DNA of 64,000 nt from NCBI RefSeq assembly GCF_001975825.1, contig NZ_MTKN01000014.1:62001-126000 (forward strand), read 5' to 3'. A program made the position numbers and the translations under genes. The DNA is from [Flexibacter] sp. ATCC 35208. GTDB lineage: Bacteria; Bacteroidota; Bacteroidia; Chitinophagales; Chitinophagaceae. Numbering within the stretch: the stretch's first letter is position 1; the number at the start of each line of letters is the position of its first letter. Positions 52,111 to 60,665 of the stretch are shown here, piece by piece. The notes beneath the pieces were generated by a model. That model was not told where the DNA came from, did no database searches, and was given only the letters and a program-made list of their open reading frames with translations.

Positions 52111-52992
52111 ATGGAACAAGTTATTTCAGTTAGTCCTGTTGTGCTTTCTGCACCAGAACGTGGTTTAGATTTACAGGTACGGATTTCGGCTCCAATCAAA
52201 GGTAATCAGCTTCCCGTTATTTTGTTTGCACATGGTTATGGTAATTCATTGGATGGATATGCACCGCTTGTCAATTATTGGGCGGCGAGGGGATTTGTGG
52301 TGATACAGCCCAGTTTTCTGGATTCGAAAAGAATAGGTTTGAGTCCGGATGATGTGCGGACGCCTGATATCTGGAAGATTCGGGTAGCTGATATGAAACA
52401 GGTGCTGGATCATATAGATGATATTATTAGTGTGGTGCCTGGTTTGAGTGAGCGCGTGGATACGACTCGTATTGCAGCTGTTGGACATTCATTTGGTGCA
52501 CAGACCACAGGGATGTTGTTGGGCATGCGCGTGATTGGAGAAGATATAGATATGTCTGATGCGCGTATTCAGGTTGGAATATTGTTATGTGCCGGTGGAA
52601 ATGGTGGTAAAGATCTGAGCGAGTTTGCAGCAACGCATTACTCGTTTATGAATCCTGATTTTAGTGGGATGAAAAAGCCGACATTGGTAGTGGCAGGTGA
52701 TAAAGATATTTCACCTTTGACAGTGCGTGGCTGGGATTGGTTTACGGATCCATATACATTGAGTCCGGGCCCTAAATCATTGGCTGTATTATATGGAGGA
52801 GAACATTTGCTGGGTGGTATTTCTGGTTATCTTGTAACGGAGACTTCAGATGAAAATCCTGCAAGAGTAGCAGCAGTACAGCAATTGACATGGGCGTATC
52901 TGAGAAGTGCGTTTTATCCGCAGGATAGCGCGTGGCAGGAGGCGGCAAGAGAATTAACACAAGGAAAGATTGAAAATAAAGGAGATCTGTAA
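52111..52992 (+). CDS. Alpha/beta hydrolase, chlorophyllase/PAF-AH-like
   Basis: 293 residues. Oxyanion-hole segment VILFAHGYGNSLDGYAPLVN, nucleophile Ser in AAVGHSFGAQTTG, later Asp in VVAGDKDIS and His in YGGEHLLGG. No signal peptide, so cytoplasmic. The pattern fits dienelactone-hydrolase/chlorophyllase-like esterases. A 7-bp inverted repeat (GAGCTTT ... AAAGCTC, 52091-52110) ends exactly at its ATG and could occlude the ribosome site. Confidence 0.88.
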   Translation: MEQVISVSPVVLSAPERGLDLQVRISAPIKGNQLPVILFAHGYGNSLDGYAPLVNYWAARGFVVIQPSFLDSKRIGLSPDDVRTPDIWKIRVADMKQVLDHIDDIISVVPGLSERVDTTRIAAVGHSFGAQTTGMLLGMRVIGEDIDMSDARIQVGILLCAGGNGGKDLSEFAATHYSFMNPDFSGMKKPTLVVAGDKDISPLTVRGWDWFTDPYTLSPGPKSLAVLYGGEHLLGGISGYLVTETSDENPARVAAVQQLTWAYLRSAFYPQDSAWQEAARELTQGKIENKGDL

Positions 52993-53051
52993 TGATCCCG
53001 AAAGGGGTATTTACGGCTGATTTTGTGAGGATGTAGAAAGAAGAGTGAATT

Positions 53052-53097
53052 GTATCATTCATCTGATTTGCCTGAAAGCAAATCAGATGAATGATAC
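53052..53097. terminator. Perfect 20-bp hairpin between convergent genes
   Basis: GTATCATTCATCTGATTTGC pairs perfectly with its reverse complement at 53078-53097, loop CTGAAA. It sits between the alpha/beta hydrolase and GH39 genes and likely ends transcription from both sides, though T-tracts are weak. Confidence 0.75.
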
Positions 53098-53104
53098 TGA
53101 AATT

Positions 53105-54772
53105 TTACTCGTAAGTAATTTTAATCAGTGACACCGCTTGTCTTGGCAGGTTTATTTTTAGTTTGTAAATACCATTTGTGATTTTGATTTTCTCAGGTGC
53201 ATTCAGTAAAGCCAATTGCCCAGCCTTTTCCAGCGTAGTATACTGTGCCGGAGTCGGTGATGCAGGTGATCCCATTTTCTTCCACACCTCATATGAATTA
53301 CTATGCTCCTGATCGATCCGATAATGATGAAGTGCCGCTTTTTTACCGGGCATATTTTGAATAGTTAATTCCACTGTTGATGCTCCCGTGGTAATATCAT
53401 CATCATGATAATTCCATAATAGAATAGTCGTAGCTGTTTTGGAGGCAGCTGCCAGCGCATTTACATCGGTTTTATCACCTCTTACTCCATTCGCCATAAT
53501 AGATTGCGCATCATATGCTACATCACCAGTAATGGCTAACCTGGTACCTGACATCATCCCCATCATCCGGAATACATTTAAGACAGGTTTATCCACACCA
53601 TTTGTCGCCAATTCTCTAAAACCATAAAACCAGGGTTGATTCTCAAATTCAAAAGACCAATTTACCGCACCAATGATATTCGTGCCATAACTGTCATTTA
53701 ACTCAATGATACGTGCAATAGAAGCCGCCGTATAACTTGAATACATCGTTCCATTTCTATAAGCATTCTGCGGATCTGTTTTCATTCCACAGGCAGCACA
53801 ACCTTCAGGATCGGATTCACCAATAATAATGGGGATATTCTTTAGTTCCGGAAAAGAAGAAATGATCTTTAAATGCCGGTTCACATCTTTTAATTGATTA
53901 TTCATGCCCATGCGTACCCGATTATTAGTAAACACAGGTGCCCCTTTCGCATGAAAGGCAAGGAAATCAATAGGTGCACCGATTTGTCCGGTGGCTTCGT
54001 TTTTCTCTTTTAAACAATGGGTAATAAACCGACGCATGAACTCTCCTGCTCCACCTGTAGCATGCGGACCACCCACTCTGGCTGTTGGCAAGGCGCGTTT
54101 TACACCAGCAGATGCATAGTCATACATTTTGCAGTAAGTAGGGATCTTGTCATCCACCATTAGATAGTATCCATCTGCTTCATTCCAAAGTTCCCAATAC
54201 CAGCTTTCTACTTCTGCTTTTCCATAGCGGGCTACGCAATGTTTTACCCATTGGTAAATCAGTTCTTCCCATTTGTTATAGTCTTTGGGAGGATAGGCCC
54301 AGCCGGTACAAATCTCTTTGTAATCATGTCCTGGTTGCCAGTAATGTCTATAAGGAGTGGGATGTGTGGATAATGCTTCCGGCATAAAACCAATCTGTGC
54401 CAGCGGTTTCATTTTCCGGTTGATATAGGTGTCGAAAATGGAGTCAACAATTCGCCAGTTGTAAACAGGGTTTCCATTTGCATCTTCCGTATACATATTT
54501 GTAGAACCCCATTTCAGGGCGGCTTCGCCATCGCCTGTGTTCATCAGGTTATGTGCACGTACATACACGGGAACGGGACTGAGGGCTGCCAGTTCAGAAA
54601 GCAGTTTCTTCCCATCTTTCATATAGGTATAATTCGGCTCATCATAGCCAAACCAGGCCCAGATGGGTTTGAGCGGGCCTTTTTCATTTTTGAGGTCTAC
54701 CTGGATGGCGGTCTGGCCAAAGGTGGCAATGGTATACAGGCAACAAATCGTTAGCAGTGATCTGAATTTCAT
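53105..54772 (-). CDS. Secreted GH39-type glycoside hydrolase
   Basis: Start at 54772 (MKFRSLLTICCLYTIATFGQ, a signal peptide). 555 residues, TIM-barrel of GH39 (beta-xylosidase/alpha-iduronidase clan A). Acid/base Glu lies in WYWELWNEADGYY and the nucleophile Glu in PIIIGESDPEGCAACG; YVRAHNLMNTGDG and the final beta-sandwich (SVELTIQNMPGKKAALHHYR) are family-typical. It presumably acts on xylan or related plant glycans in the periplasm. A 35-bp repeat array lies right upstream of the start. Confidence 0.9.
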   Translation of the reverse strand: MKFRSLLTICCLYTIATFGQTAIQVDLKNEKGPLKPIWAWFGYDEPNYTYMKDGKKLLSELAALSPVPVYVRAHNLMNTGDGEAALKWGSTNMYTEDANGNPVYNWRIVDSIFDTYINRKMKPLAQIGFMPEALSTHPTPYRHYWQPGHDYKEICTGWAYPPKDYNKWEELIYQWVKHCVARYGKAEVESWYWELWNEADGYYLMVDDKIPTYCKMYDYASAGVKRALPTARVGGPHATGGAGEFMRRFITHCLKEKNEATGQIGAPIDFLAFHAKGAPVFTNNRVRMGMNNQLKDVNRHLKIISSFPELKNIPIIIGESDPEGCAACGMKTDPQNAYRNGTMYSSYTAASIARIIELNDSYGTNIIGAVNWSFEFENQPWFYGFRELATNGVDKPVLNVFRMMGMMSGTRLAITGDVAYDAQSIMANGVRGDKTDVNALAAASKTATTILLWNYHDDDITTGASTVELTIQNMPGKKAALHHYRIDQEHSNSYEVWKKMGSPASPTPAQYTTLEKAGQLALLNAPEKIKITNGIYKLKINLPRQAVSLIKITYE

Positions 54773-54783
54773 TGGACGTGGGT

Positions 54784-54912
54784 GGTAATTCGTTTTTGGT
54801 AGCTCATTGAACAAGGACGGTAATTCGTTTTTGCGTAGCTCAATGGTCATGAGTGGCAATCCGTTTTGCGTAGCTCATTGAAGGTGAGCGGCGATCCGTT
54901 TTTGGTAACTGA
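54784..54912. repeat. Four tandem 35-bp units upstream of the GH39 gene
   Basis: Units of the form GGTAATTCGTTTTTGGTAGC followed by TCATTGAACAAGGAC recur about every 35 bp, about 3.7 copies, directly ahead of the GH39 start codon (54772). An apparent N-terminal extension of the GH39 frame (ELRKNELPSLFNELPKTNYH) is just this repeat in coding disguise. Confidence 0.85.
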
Positions 54913-55086
54913 GCACGAATACCGTAGCCAAGATACACAAACTGCCGATTCAATCATTGGCTATAAACCAGTTATTTAACGGCGTGGAATATGGATAGTA
55001 AAATATAGCAGCCTAAGGACTATCGAAATTCCATTAATCTGATTACCTTTTATTGGTATTCTTTCAAAATTTCAGCGGACAAAGTT

Positions 55087-55530
55087 ATGCAACCATTTTC
55101 TATCCGACTTGCTACAGAAAAAGATTTTCCAGCTATTTTTTTGCTAATTCGCGAGTTTGCTATTTTCCAGAAATCAGTGGATAAGGTTAGTATTACCCCT
55201 GAGCAGATGCTGGCTGATAAGGAGCTGTTTCAGGCATTTGTGGTGGAGGTTGATGGTATCATTGTAGGGTTTGCTACTTTCTTCTGGACGTATTATTCCT
55301 GGAGTGGGAAGGCACTGTACCTGGATGACCTTTATCTACAGCCTTCTGTGAGAGGGCAGGGAATGGGGAAGGGCTTGTTGCAATCGGTGATTGAACTGGC
55401 CCGTTCCCGGAATTGTAAAAAGGTGAGGTGGCAGGTATCTAATTGGAACCACCATGCGATTGAGTTTTATCAAAAGATGGGGGCGACGGTGGATGGTGTT
55501 GAATTGAATTGTGATTTATTATTGAATTAG
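55087..55530 (+). CDS. GNAT-family N-acetyltransferase
   Basis: 147 residues with acetyl-CoA-binding motif A LYLQPSVRGQGMGKGLL and motif B WQVSNWNHHAIEFYQKMGA. Substrate unknown (polyamine-type SAT1-like pattern ALYLDDLYLQP). Its stop overlaps the end of the convergent propeller gene by 12 bp. Confidence 0.9.
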   Translation: MQPFSIRLATEKDFPAIFLLIREFAIFQKSVDKVSITPEQMLADKELFQAFVVEVDGIIVGFATFFWTYYSWSGKALYLDDLYLQPSVRGQGMGKGLLQSVIELARSRNCKKVRWQVSNWNHHAIEFYQKMGATVDGVELNCDLLLN

Positions 55531-57477
55531 TACATCATCTATGTAAAACACGGCTTCTGGTAGTGGATCGTCTGCCCCTGCTAATGGACCAGATTCTACC
55601 TGATTAGGTGTTTTACGATTGGGTAAGTTTCTGTAAGGGCCCGTGCGTAAGGAAAGGCGTTCTACTGATTTTACGGCTTCTGCTAGTTGTGCGTGTTGGA
55701 GGAACTGCTTTTTATTGATAGTGATAGCGTAGTTTTTATTGGTAATCGTGATGTCGATGGTGTACCAGGTGCCAGGTATGTAGGGTTGGAGCTGTTTGAT
55801 GGAATCCCCATCCTGTGCGGTAATGTACCCTTGTTCACTGAAACTGATGCGCACAGGTCTGTTGCCAAATCGGTCAGTGATGTCGATATCCAGCATGCCG
55901 TGGTCGTTTTGTTGAGGAGAGACTTTCAATTGTAATTTTGTTTGCCTGCTTTCTTTGAATACGCGAATGGCTCTGGCATAGTCGTAAGGATCTTTGTCAG
56001 CAAGTCGCAAGGCGTTGTTCGCGATGGTAACGGGCGCCCATTGAGGGGCGTAGATATTCCAGTCTTTGAGCGGGTTGATGGCATTGTCTTTTACAGTACT
56101 GATGCTATTATCTTTGCCCGCGCTGATTGAATTGCTTTTGCCATCACTAATGGAATTGTCTTTTCCTGTGTTGATGGTATTGTTTTTCACAGTGCCGGTG
56201 AAATTATCTTTCCCTGTACCATTGAAATTATCTTTTACCGGCCCCGTGACTTTATACTTTACCGGCAGTGGTACACGTGCCACCCATATATCTTCTTTAT
56301 TCACACTGTAAGCGAGCCACATGTCATTACCCGGTGGAACACCATTGCCTTCTTCAATACCTCTTATATAATTAGGACCAAAATCTTTCCATCTACCATA
56401 AAACCGGCGGGGTGGAACTTCGCCATGTACAAGCAGCAGATCATCGAAGATGATGCCGTCATCACTGGTCACTAACGCCAGTGGATACCGGTATTCCTGT
56501 GTTTCGATAGGATTGTAGACCATTGCATACCGACCGTCTTTGGTTCGCTGGCCCCAGTTTTTACCACCAGCCATTAGTAAAGTAGGCACTCTCACTGGTT
56601 TGGAAAAGGTCTTGCCTTCATCGTCAGAGAGGGCTGTCCAGGATTTTTTCCAGAGGGCCACTACTTTGCCGTCTTTGCGATGGAAGTAGGAAAGTGCGTT
56701 CACGCTGTCTTTATAAGTTTTGAAATTGGGATAGAAGTCGTCGTTGCCGCTGTCTTCATCTAGCCATTGGAAGTTCATTAACCTGTCGGAGAGCAGGGCG
56801 GCACAGGCATTTACAAAACCTGTATCGGTGGAGTGCGTGTAGAATGGGAAACTGGTATTGCTTTCATTCCATTTATTATAACTGCTGTAGCGGATAAAAT
56901 GGATAGGTCCAAAAGTGCCGTCTTTGTGAATTTCTCTGACTACGCGACCGATGCCGCCTTCACGGAAAGGGTGTTCTGTATGACCATAAAAGGCGACTGT
57001 GAGCAGGCGGCCGTTGGGTGCTACATAGAAGCCCATGCGTTGGTGCATCATATACCCCTTGTACCCTTCGGGAATTTTTACACCCGGAGGTGCCTGGTAA
57101 GGAGGAAAGACTTCCTGTGGCAGGGTCCAGTGCTGACCGTCTTTGGCGGTCATAATAAGGGTGTGACCGGGGGCTTCGTGTTCATTGACTGGATTACTGA
57201 GGTATTGGAGGTAAAATTGGTGATTCCAGTAGGCGATGAAGGGGGCGTGGTTGTAGGTCCAACCGAAATTGTCAGATAGTTCAGGGTGAGAGCGGTTGGC
57301 CCTCAGTACCTGCCTGTTTTCCACGCCGATAGCCCAGCGGAGGCGGCCGTCGTGAACAGAAGGATCTACGGTGACACCGCCTATGTATCTTACAGGTTCT
57401 TTGGCACTGCCCGTTTGGGCGATAGAGAGTTTACACGTGAGGAGGCATAGCAGGAGTGCTCCTGGTAGTTTTTGCAT
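55519..57477 (-). CDS. Secreted BNR/sialidase-like beta-propeller protein with LamG-like C terminus
   Basis: 652 residues; signal peptide to about residue 20 (CKLSIAQ). Residues about 30-400 form a beta-propeller-like module with repeated strands and Asp-box-like SDDEGKTFSKPV and TSDDGIIFDDLL, as in sialidase-fold glycosidases. A 57-residue octapeptide-repeat linker (about 412-468) leads into a C-terminal jelly-roll (about 485-650; LQLKVSPQQNDHGMLDIDIT, WYTIDITI). The substrate is unknown; exo-sialidase is possible but several Arg/Tyr catalytic positions cannot be confirmed. Confidence 0.7.
   Translation of the reverse strand: MQKLPGALLLCLLTCKLSIAQTGSAKEPVRYIGGVTVDPSVHDGRLRWAIGVENRQVLRANRSHPELSDNFGWTYNHAPFIAYWNHQFYLQYLSNPVNEHEAPGHTLIMTAKDGQHWTLPQEVFPPYQAPPGVKIPEGYKGYMMHQRMGFYVAPNGRLLTVAFYGHTEHPFREGGIGRVVREIHKDGTFGPIHFIRYSSYNKWNESNTSFPFYTHSTDTGFVNACAALLSDRLMNFQWLDEDSGNDDFYPNFKTYKDSVNALSYFHRKDGKVVALWKKSWTALSDDEGKTFSKPVRVPTLLMAGGKNWGQRTKDGRYAMVYNPIETQEYRYPLALVTSDDGIIFDDLLLVHGEVPPRRFYGRWKDFGPNYIRGIEEGNGVPPGNDMWLAYSVNKEDIWVARVPLPVKYKVTGPVKDNFNGTGKDNFTGTVKNNTINTGKDNSISDGKSNSISAGKDNSISTVKDNAINPLKDWNIYAPQWAPVTIANNALRLADKDPYDYARAIRVFKESRQTKLQLKVSPQQNDHGMLDIDITDRFGNRPVRISFSEQGYITAQDGDSIKQLQPYIPGTWYTIDITITNKNYAITINKKQFLQHAQLAEAVKSVERLSLRTGPYRNLPNRKTPNQVESGPLAGADDPLPEAVFYIDDVLIQ
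56075..56242 (-). repeat. Intragenic 24-bp repeat (7 units) coding an octapeptide linker
   Basis: Seven 24-bp units (plus-strand pattern TTGATGGnATTGTCTTTTnCnGTn) encode KDNxI-type octapeptides such as GKDNSISA and VKDNFNGT at residues about 412-468, between the propeller and jelly-roll domains. Confidence 0.9.
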
Positions 57478-57661
57478 GACAATCTTTTTGGCTGAGGAGG
57501 GTTAAGCTACAATTTAAAGTGGAAAAATTCAAGTGATGTCGTTCCTGCCTTTTGAATTTTTTTAGCATATACTACTCCTATTGTACCGGACTTTTGACCG
57601 AAGATGCTGTTTTTGTTTTAGGGGCTGTCTGAATGAAAAGTCCATGCATTAAAACTACAAA

Positions 57662-58549
57662 TTAAATCATAGATTGTCTGAACTCCATAGGGCTTTGCTG
57701 CGTCTTGGCTTTAAAAAACTTACTGAACGACTGTGAATGCTCAAACCCCAGCTCATAAGCAATTTCACTGACAGATAACTCAGATGTAGAGAGCTTTTCT
57801 TTTGCCTTCTCAATCAGTTTTTCATGAATATGTTGCTGTGCAGTTAAACCCGTGAGCTGTTTCAGCATATCACTGAAGTACTTAGCAGACAGGTGTAATT
57901 TATCTGCGAAATACCCAATGGTTGGTAAGCCGGTATTAATGTTTTTTTGAGAAAAAAATTCATCTAACAGTATTTCAAATGAAGACAACAGGTTATTGTT
58001 TAATGGCCTCCGCGTAATAAACTGTCTGTCATAAAAACGATTACTATAAGTGAATAATAAATCCAGTTGTGCAATCAACACATCCTGACTGAATTTATCA
58101 ATCGGTCTGTTGATCTCCTGCTGTATTTTCCTAAACAGTTCTTCTATATCCTGCTCTTCATCTGCCGACAAAATTAGCGCTTCATTCACCTCATAATGAA
58201 AGAAATCATACTGCCGGATTTTCTTTGCCAACTCCGTACCCTGCAGCAGATCGGGATGAATCATCAGATCTCCGCCGGTACCAATGCCTGCATTATTGAT
58301 CAGCCAGTCTACCTGTAGATTTCTGTGAACGACTTCGTCTGCTATGATTTGGTCACTGCCTGACTTTGCAAGGTCAACGGCCAAATAATGTGCTGTGATT
58401 TTGTACTGCTGACTTAATTGTTCGCTGAGTGTTTTCAACTTATCAGCAGATCTTGCTACCAGTAGTAAATGATGGCCTTCTTTGGCCAGTTGTCTGGCGA
58501 ATGCTTCGCCTATGCCACCTGAGGCGCCAGTAATGAGTGTTACTTTCAT
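57662..58549 (-). CDS. Chimeric gene: SDR N-terminus fused to AraC regulator C-terminus
   Basis: Start ATG 58549 (MKVTLITGASGGIGEAFARQ). Residues 1-95 are a normal SDR Rossmann start, with TGASGGIG and NNAGIG, but the catalytic Tyr-Lys half is missing. At about residue 95 (TGGDL|MIHPDLLQGTELAKK; base about 58267) the protein becomes a Bacteroidota AraC-type regulator: the last ~200 residues with HTH IGYFADKLHLSAKYFSDML and the tail GFEHSQSFSKFFKAKTQQSP. The AraC N-terminal ligand domain is gone. This is an in-frame deletion fusion of two once-adjacent genes; enzymatic activity is unlikely, DNA binding possible. Confidence 0.85.
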   Translation of the reverse strand: MKVTLITGASGGIGEAFARQLAKEGHHLLLVARSADKLKTLSEQLSQQYKITAHYLAVDLAKSGSDQIIADEVVHRNLQVDWLINNAGIGTGGDLMIHPDLLQGTELAKKIRQYDFFHYEVNEALILSADEEQDIEELFRKIQQEINRPIDKFSQDVLIAQLDLLFTYSNRFYDRQFITRRPLNNNLLSSFEILLDEFFSQKNINTGLPTIGYFADKLHLSAKYFSDMLKQLTGLTAQQHIHEKLIEKAKEKLSTSELSVSEIAYELGFEHSQSFSKFFKAKTQQSPMEFRQSMI

Positions 58550-58656
58550 GTCACAAAGGTCAGGTACCTGCAGCGTGGAAATGTAGCCAAAAGGCGGAAG
58601 GATGTAGTCTATTGGCGGAGTATTGATTATCTCCGCCAATTATCGCAGCAATGAAA

Positions 58657-58941
58657 TTATGATTTTAGTTCGTCGATAACTTTATCGATAGGGATTGTGG
58701 CTCTTAATTTTTCCAGTAATGGACTGGGGGATTCAGCGAAATATTGCTGGCCGACCTGTACACCAAACATATCATCGAAGTTACTTGTGCCGAGGCGTGC
58801 CTGCATGACCCGTCTTGCTTTTTCTTTTGAAATGGTAATAGTCGTTGACGCGGCATTTTGAAAGACCATTTTGTGATGGTCGATAAATTGCGCTGCATCA
58901 TAAGGTGCGGTTGTGATGGTGATTTGTGAGATATCTGTCAT
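58657..58941 (-). CDS. Hypothetical protein (94 aa)
   Basis: Start at 58941 (MTDISQITITTAPYDAAQFI) preferred over an upstream Met at 58959. Unrecognised soluble protein (KARRVMQARLGTSNFDDMFG). A TATCTTTG promoter box lies about 80 bp upstream on this strand (59022-59029). It is upstream of, and co-oriented with, the SDR-AraC chimera; could itself be a truncated gene. Confidence 0.5.
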   Translation of the reverse strand: MTDISQITITTAPYDAAQFIDHHKMVFQNAASTTITISKEKARRVMQARLGTSNFDDMFGVQVGQQYFAESPSPLLEKLRATIPIDKVIDELKS

Positions 58942-59210
58942 GGTGAGGATAGATAGCATGCTAAAGATAAGAATACCAGTTTGTTGAGGTGCCTCATGTT
59001 GGGTGTGTTTTGTCTTTATTGCAAAGATATGGGGTATGTAACATGGTGTAGGCAGGGGAATTTTCCTCTATTTCAAACTAAGCCTTATACTTCTGCCACA
59101 GTCGCGTGGACTCGTCTTTAACAAGTAAGGTCAAAATAATGTCGTTGGGGTAATAAAAGTATAGGATAAAGATGCAAAATTGGGTAAGTTTATACAAATA
59201 TGGAAACGTT

Positions 59211-60509
59211 ATGGTCAGGTTGTCTTTAATTTCGTTGTTTATTACGCTGGCGTATATCCCATCTTTTTCTCAACTGGTCCTCCCTTCTAAAGACCAGATT
59301 GCATGGGCGGATGCGGAGATGGGCGTTATTATTCACCTGGATATCAACATCTTTGCACCGGAAACATTTGATTATAAAAAGAAAGAAACCTTACCTGATT
59401 TATCCATTTTCCATCCATCCAAACTTAATACAGATCAATGGGTGAAGACAGCAAAAGCAGCGGGTGCAAAGTATGCGGTACTCACGGTAAAGCATGGAAC
59501 CGGTTTTTGCCTCTGGCCTTCTGCCGTGAATGATTATAATGTAGGACATACCCCTTATAAAAAAGATATCCTGCAGGATTTTATCGCCTCCTGTAAAAAA
59601 TACGGCTTACGCCCAGGGCTGTATTATAATACAAATACTAACACTTATTATGGCACCCATGACGAAGCTTACACCAAAGCTGTGCTGGCCCAATTGAATG
59701 AGCTTTGGAGCAACTATGGTCCTATGTTTGAAATCTGGTTTGATGGAGGTTTGCAAAATGGGTTGGAGGCAGATGTGCTGAAGATGATTCATGACAAGCA
59801 ACCACAAGCCATCTTATTTCAGGGGCCATTGAAAGCTGGCAATACTATTCGCTGGATTGGTAATGAAGATGGGTTTGCAGCTTATCCACAATGGAGCAGG
59901 GCAAATGAAACGACGGCTTCAGATGGCACTGTTAAAATAGATGGTCTGCATGGTGATCCGGAGGGGAAATACTGGTGCCCGGGGGAATCTGATTTTCCTA
60001 TTCGTAGAAATTACGCATGGAATGGCGGATGGTTGTGGAAGGCTGGTGAAGATAAGGACCTGTTTTCTGTAAAGGAGCTGATGGAGAAGTATTATAAGAG
60101 TGTAGGCAGGAATACGAATATGCTGGTAGGCATGGTGGTGGATACCAGTGGACTCATTCCAAAGGCAGACTCGCTTGTTTTTGATAGTCTTGGGCATCGT
60201 TTAAAACAGGTTTTTTCAGCACCTTTGGCGGTGCGTAATAATTTAACCCAATCCATTATTGAGTTCGGAAATAAGACTGGAAAAGCCGCCAGCCAGATAA
60301 TGATCATGGAAGATCTGGAATATGGGGAGAATATTTTAGCGTATAGTCTGCAGGCGATGATGGGGGATAAATGGAAAGAAGTGGCGACGGGAGAATCTGT
60401 TGGGCATAAGCGGATACAGACTTTTAGTCCGGTGAATGCGGAGCAGTGGCGATTGATGATTACGGGGAATGCGGGGCCACTGCATATTAGAAAAGTTGCG
60501 CTCTATTAG
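59211..60509 (+). CDS. Secreted GH29 alpha-L-fucosidase
   Basis: Start ATG 59211 gives a signal peptide (MVRLSLISLFITLAYIPSFS). 432 residues. GH29 TIM barrel with KHGTGFCLWPSAVNDYNVGH and PGLYYNTNT, catalytic Asp in FEIWFDGGLQNG; a C-terminal beta-sandwich follows (about 335-432). Retaining fucosidases remove alpha-L-fucose from plant xyloglucan or host glycans. The usual FG(A)MHWG active-site strand is here MGVIIHLDINIF, an atypical version. Monocistronic. Confidence 0.88.
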   Translation: MVRLSLISLFITLAYIPSFSQLVLPSKDQIAWADAEMGVIIHLDINIFAPETFDYKKKETLPDLSIFHPSKLNTDQWVKTAKAAGAKYAVLTVKHGTGFCLWPSAVNDYNVGHTPYKKDILQDFIASCKKYGLRPGLYYNTNTNTYYGTHDEAYTKAVLAQLNELWSNYGPMFEIWFDGGLQNGLEADVLKMIHDKQPQAILFQGPLKAGNTIRWIGNEDGFAAYPQWSRANETTASDGTVKIDGLHGDPEGKYWCPGESDFPIRRNYAWNGGWLWKAGEDKDLFSVKELMEKYYKSVGRNTNMLVGMVVDTSGLIPKADSLVFDSLGHRLKQVFSAPLAVRNNLTQSIIEFGNKTGKAASQIMIMEDLEYGENILAYSLQAMMGDKWKEVATGESVGHKRIQTFSPVNAEQWRLMITGNAGPLHIRKVALY

Positions 60510-60665
60510 CCCTTTAATAGTTGACTGGACTTTAGTACGGCAATAGGTTGTTTGCTCAATCCGCTGGCAACCTGTTTGGGGAGTGTAGTTTTATTGTTTC
60601 ATACTACAAAGGTCAGGAATGCGGCGATTTTTTACTAAAGAGAATCAAATCAATAAGTATGATTT

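Noticed and set aside
54773..54859. N-terminal extension of the GH39 protein
   Set aside because: It is encoded by the 35-bp repeat array and precedes a clear signal peptide.
57662..58639. Upstream start for the SDR-AraC gene adding 30 residues
   Set aside because: The extra residues (MAEIINTPPIDYILPPFG) have no SDR likeness; MKVTLITGASGG at 58549 is a typical SDR start.
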